Source: Clostridia bacterium (GTDB lineage: Bacteria; Bacillota; Clostridia; UBA1381; UBA9506). From it: a DNA stretch of 64,000 nt. Shown here in pieces: positions 63,091-64,000 of this stretch (position 1 is its first letter; each line of letters opens with the position of its first letter). Both the position numbers and the translations under genes were made by a program. The notes below the pieces were generated by a model. It ran no database searches. It was not told where the DNA came from and worked only from the letters and a program-made list of their open reading frames with translations. The stretch covers positions 62,001 to 126,000 of the forward strand of contig JAFQBK010000016.1 of the NCBI GenBank assembly GCA_017399695.1, given 5' to 3'.

Positions 63091-64000
63091 ATGAGTGAAA
63101 AATTAACAGTTGCCGTTATAGGCTGTGGAAGATTTGCACAATTTTTTGTCCCATTATTTAAGGCACACCCTTATGTTGAAAAGGTTTATGTGTGCGACCT
63201 GATTAGAGAAAAAGCTGAGGAATATAAAGAACGGTTTGATGTAGAGATTATTGATACCTTTGAAGAAGCTTTGGCTAATCCCGAAATCAATTGCATCGGA
63301 AACTTTACACAAAGACATCTGCATGGTGATATCGTTATTCGTGCGCTTAAAGCGGGGAAACATTTGTATAGTGCTGTTCCTATGGCAACCTCTGTTGACG
63401 AATGCCAGGAAATCGTTGAACTAGTAAAACAAACCGGAAAAATCTATATGATGGGTGAGACCTGTTATTACTATCCCTGCGCAATGTATTGTCGTGAGGC
63501 CTACAAAGAAGGGAAGTTTGGCACATTTGTTCACGGCGATAGCCAGTATTTCCACGATATAGATGCAATCGGCTACGGCAAAACGCCAAATGAAGCAGGT
63601 ATGCCGCCGTTGTTTTATCCGACGCATTCTACAGGCATGATCCTTTCAGCGACTGATTCTTATGTAAAGAAAGTAGTTTGCCTGGGCTATAAAGATACGG
63701 TTAATGATGGCAGATTTGGCAAAGGAACAAACGAGTGGGATAACGAATTTTCTAACCAGTATGTGCTCATGGAACTTTCGAATGGAGGTATCGCAAGAGT
63801 GACCGAAGCAAGAAGAATCGGCTATAAAAGCCCAAGCTCCTATATTTCCGGTTTTTATGGTACAGACGGCAGCTATGAGTTTAGTAATGCACAGCATCTT
63901 TTGATTGAAAGAATCTCAGCACGCGGTGACGATGAGGTAATGAAAGTAACCGATGTGAGCGATTATGTTAATTCAAGCGAGATGACCTACAACAAAAATG
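63091..64000 (+). CDS. Gfo/Idh/MocA family protein without the EKP lysine (3' end outside window)
   Basis: Open from ATG 63091 (after AAAGGGGGAG) to the window edge, 303 residues visible. VAVIGCGRFAQFFVPL is the Rossmann NAD(P) loop. The position of the catalytic EKP motif reads YSAVPMATSVDE, so Lys is replaced by Val. A similar loss occurs in GH109 glycosidases of this fold, which use NAD+ as a bound cofactor in an oxidation-elimination mechanism; other members without Lys have unknown roles. FYPTHSTGMIL keeps a His in the active-site region. The C-terminal 30-60 residues are probably missing. Confidence 0.85.
   Translation, partial: MSEKLTVAVIGCGRFAQFFVPLFKAHPYVEKVYVCDLIREKAEEYKERFDVEIIDTFEEALANPEINCIGNFTQRHLHGDIVIRALKAGKHLYSAVPMATSVDECQEIVELVKQTGKIYMMGETCYYYPCAMYCREAYKEGKFGTFVHGDSQYFHDIDAIGYGKTPNEAGMPPLFYPTHSTGMILSATDSYVKKVVCLGYKDTVNDGRFGKGTNEWDNEFSNQYVLMELSNGGIARVTEARRIGYKSPSSYISGFYGTDGSYEFSNAQHLLIERISARGDDEVMKVTDVSDYVNSSEMTYNKN

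Overview
The window looks like a chromosomal stretch of an anaerobic, low- to medium-GC Gram-positive of the Clostridia. Pointers are S-layer-homology (SLH) surface proteins, a BofC-like sporulation-type protein, a biotin-dependent sodium-pumping decarboxylase, rubrerythrin, split transketolase, the cysE-cysS-mini-RNase III order, strong GGAGG ribosome sites, and frequent TTG/GTG starts. A carbohydrate-degrading gut or rumen-type clostridium fits best; I cannot name a genus. No tRNA, rRNA, CRISPR array, insertion sequence or prophage gene was seen, and no gene-free stretch exceeds 300 bases.

Layout. (1) 1-18390, plus strand: the end of an oligosaccharide ABC permease, its lipoprotein binding protein, then five exported proteins: two paralogous parallel beta-helix proteins, a small carbohydrate-binding protein, a 1807-residue protein of five tandem binding-module units with three SLH domains, and a second SLH protein. 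This looks like a surface system that captures or cuts a polysaccharide and feeds the transporter. (2) 18497-25443: cytoplasmic GH38 alpha-mannosidase, GH95-like glycosidase, Gfo/Idh/MocA oxidoreductase and SGNH hydrolase. (3) 25456-31821, behind its own promoter: a second GH38 enzyme, FGGY kinase, class II aldolase, D-lyxose/mannose-type isomerase and mannose-6-phosphate isomerase, a complete-looking route for released mannose. (4) 31854-37933, minus strand: core genes for cysteine synthesis, cysteinyl-tRNA, mini-RNase III, transketolase and a cytidylate-kinase-like protein. (5) 38028-42327: LacI regulator with tandem operators, then oxidoreductase, TIM-barrel isomerase/epimerase and oxidoreductase. 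(6) 42370-47386, minus strand: sodium-pump decarboxylase operon carrying two different carboxyltransferases and one biotin carrier. (7) 47614-53054: BofC-like protein, class A penicillin-binding protein, phosphohexomutase, rubrerythrin. (8) 53139-64000: AraC regulator divergent from a long operon with an oxidoreductase, AEC-type transporter, radical SAM activase, glycyl radical enzyme, cupin, mannose-6-phosphate-isomerase-like protein, TIM-barrel epimerase and two more oxidoreductases, the last cut by the window end.

The most interesting part is region 8. The glycyl radical enzyme keeps the C-terminal glycyl-radical motif, but its active-site cysteine lies in a Gly-Cys-His-Trp context instead of the Gly-Cys-x-Glu of the known dehydratases and lyases. 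Its neighbours are all sugar enzymes. I infer an uncharacterised anaerobic sugar or cyclitol pathway; its substrate cannot be read from the sequence.
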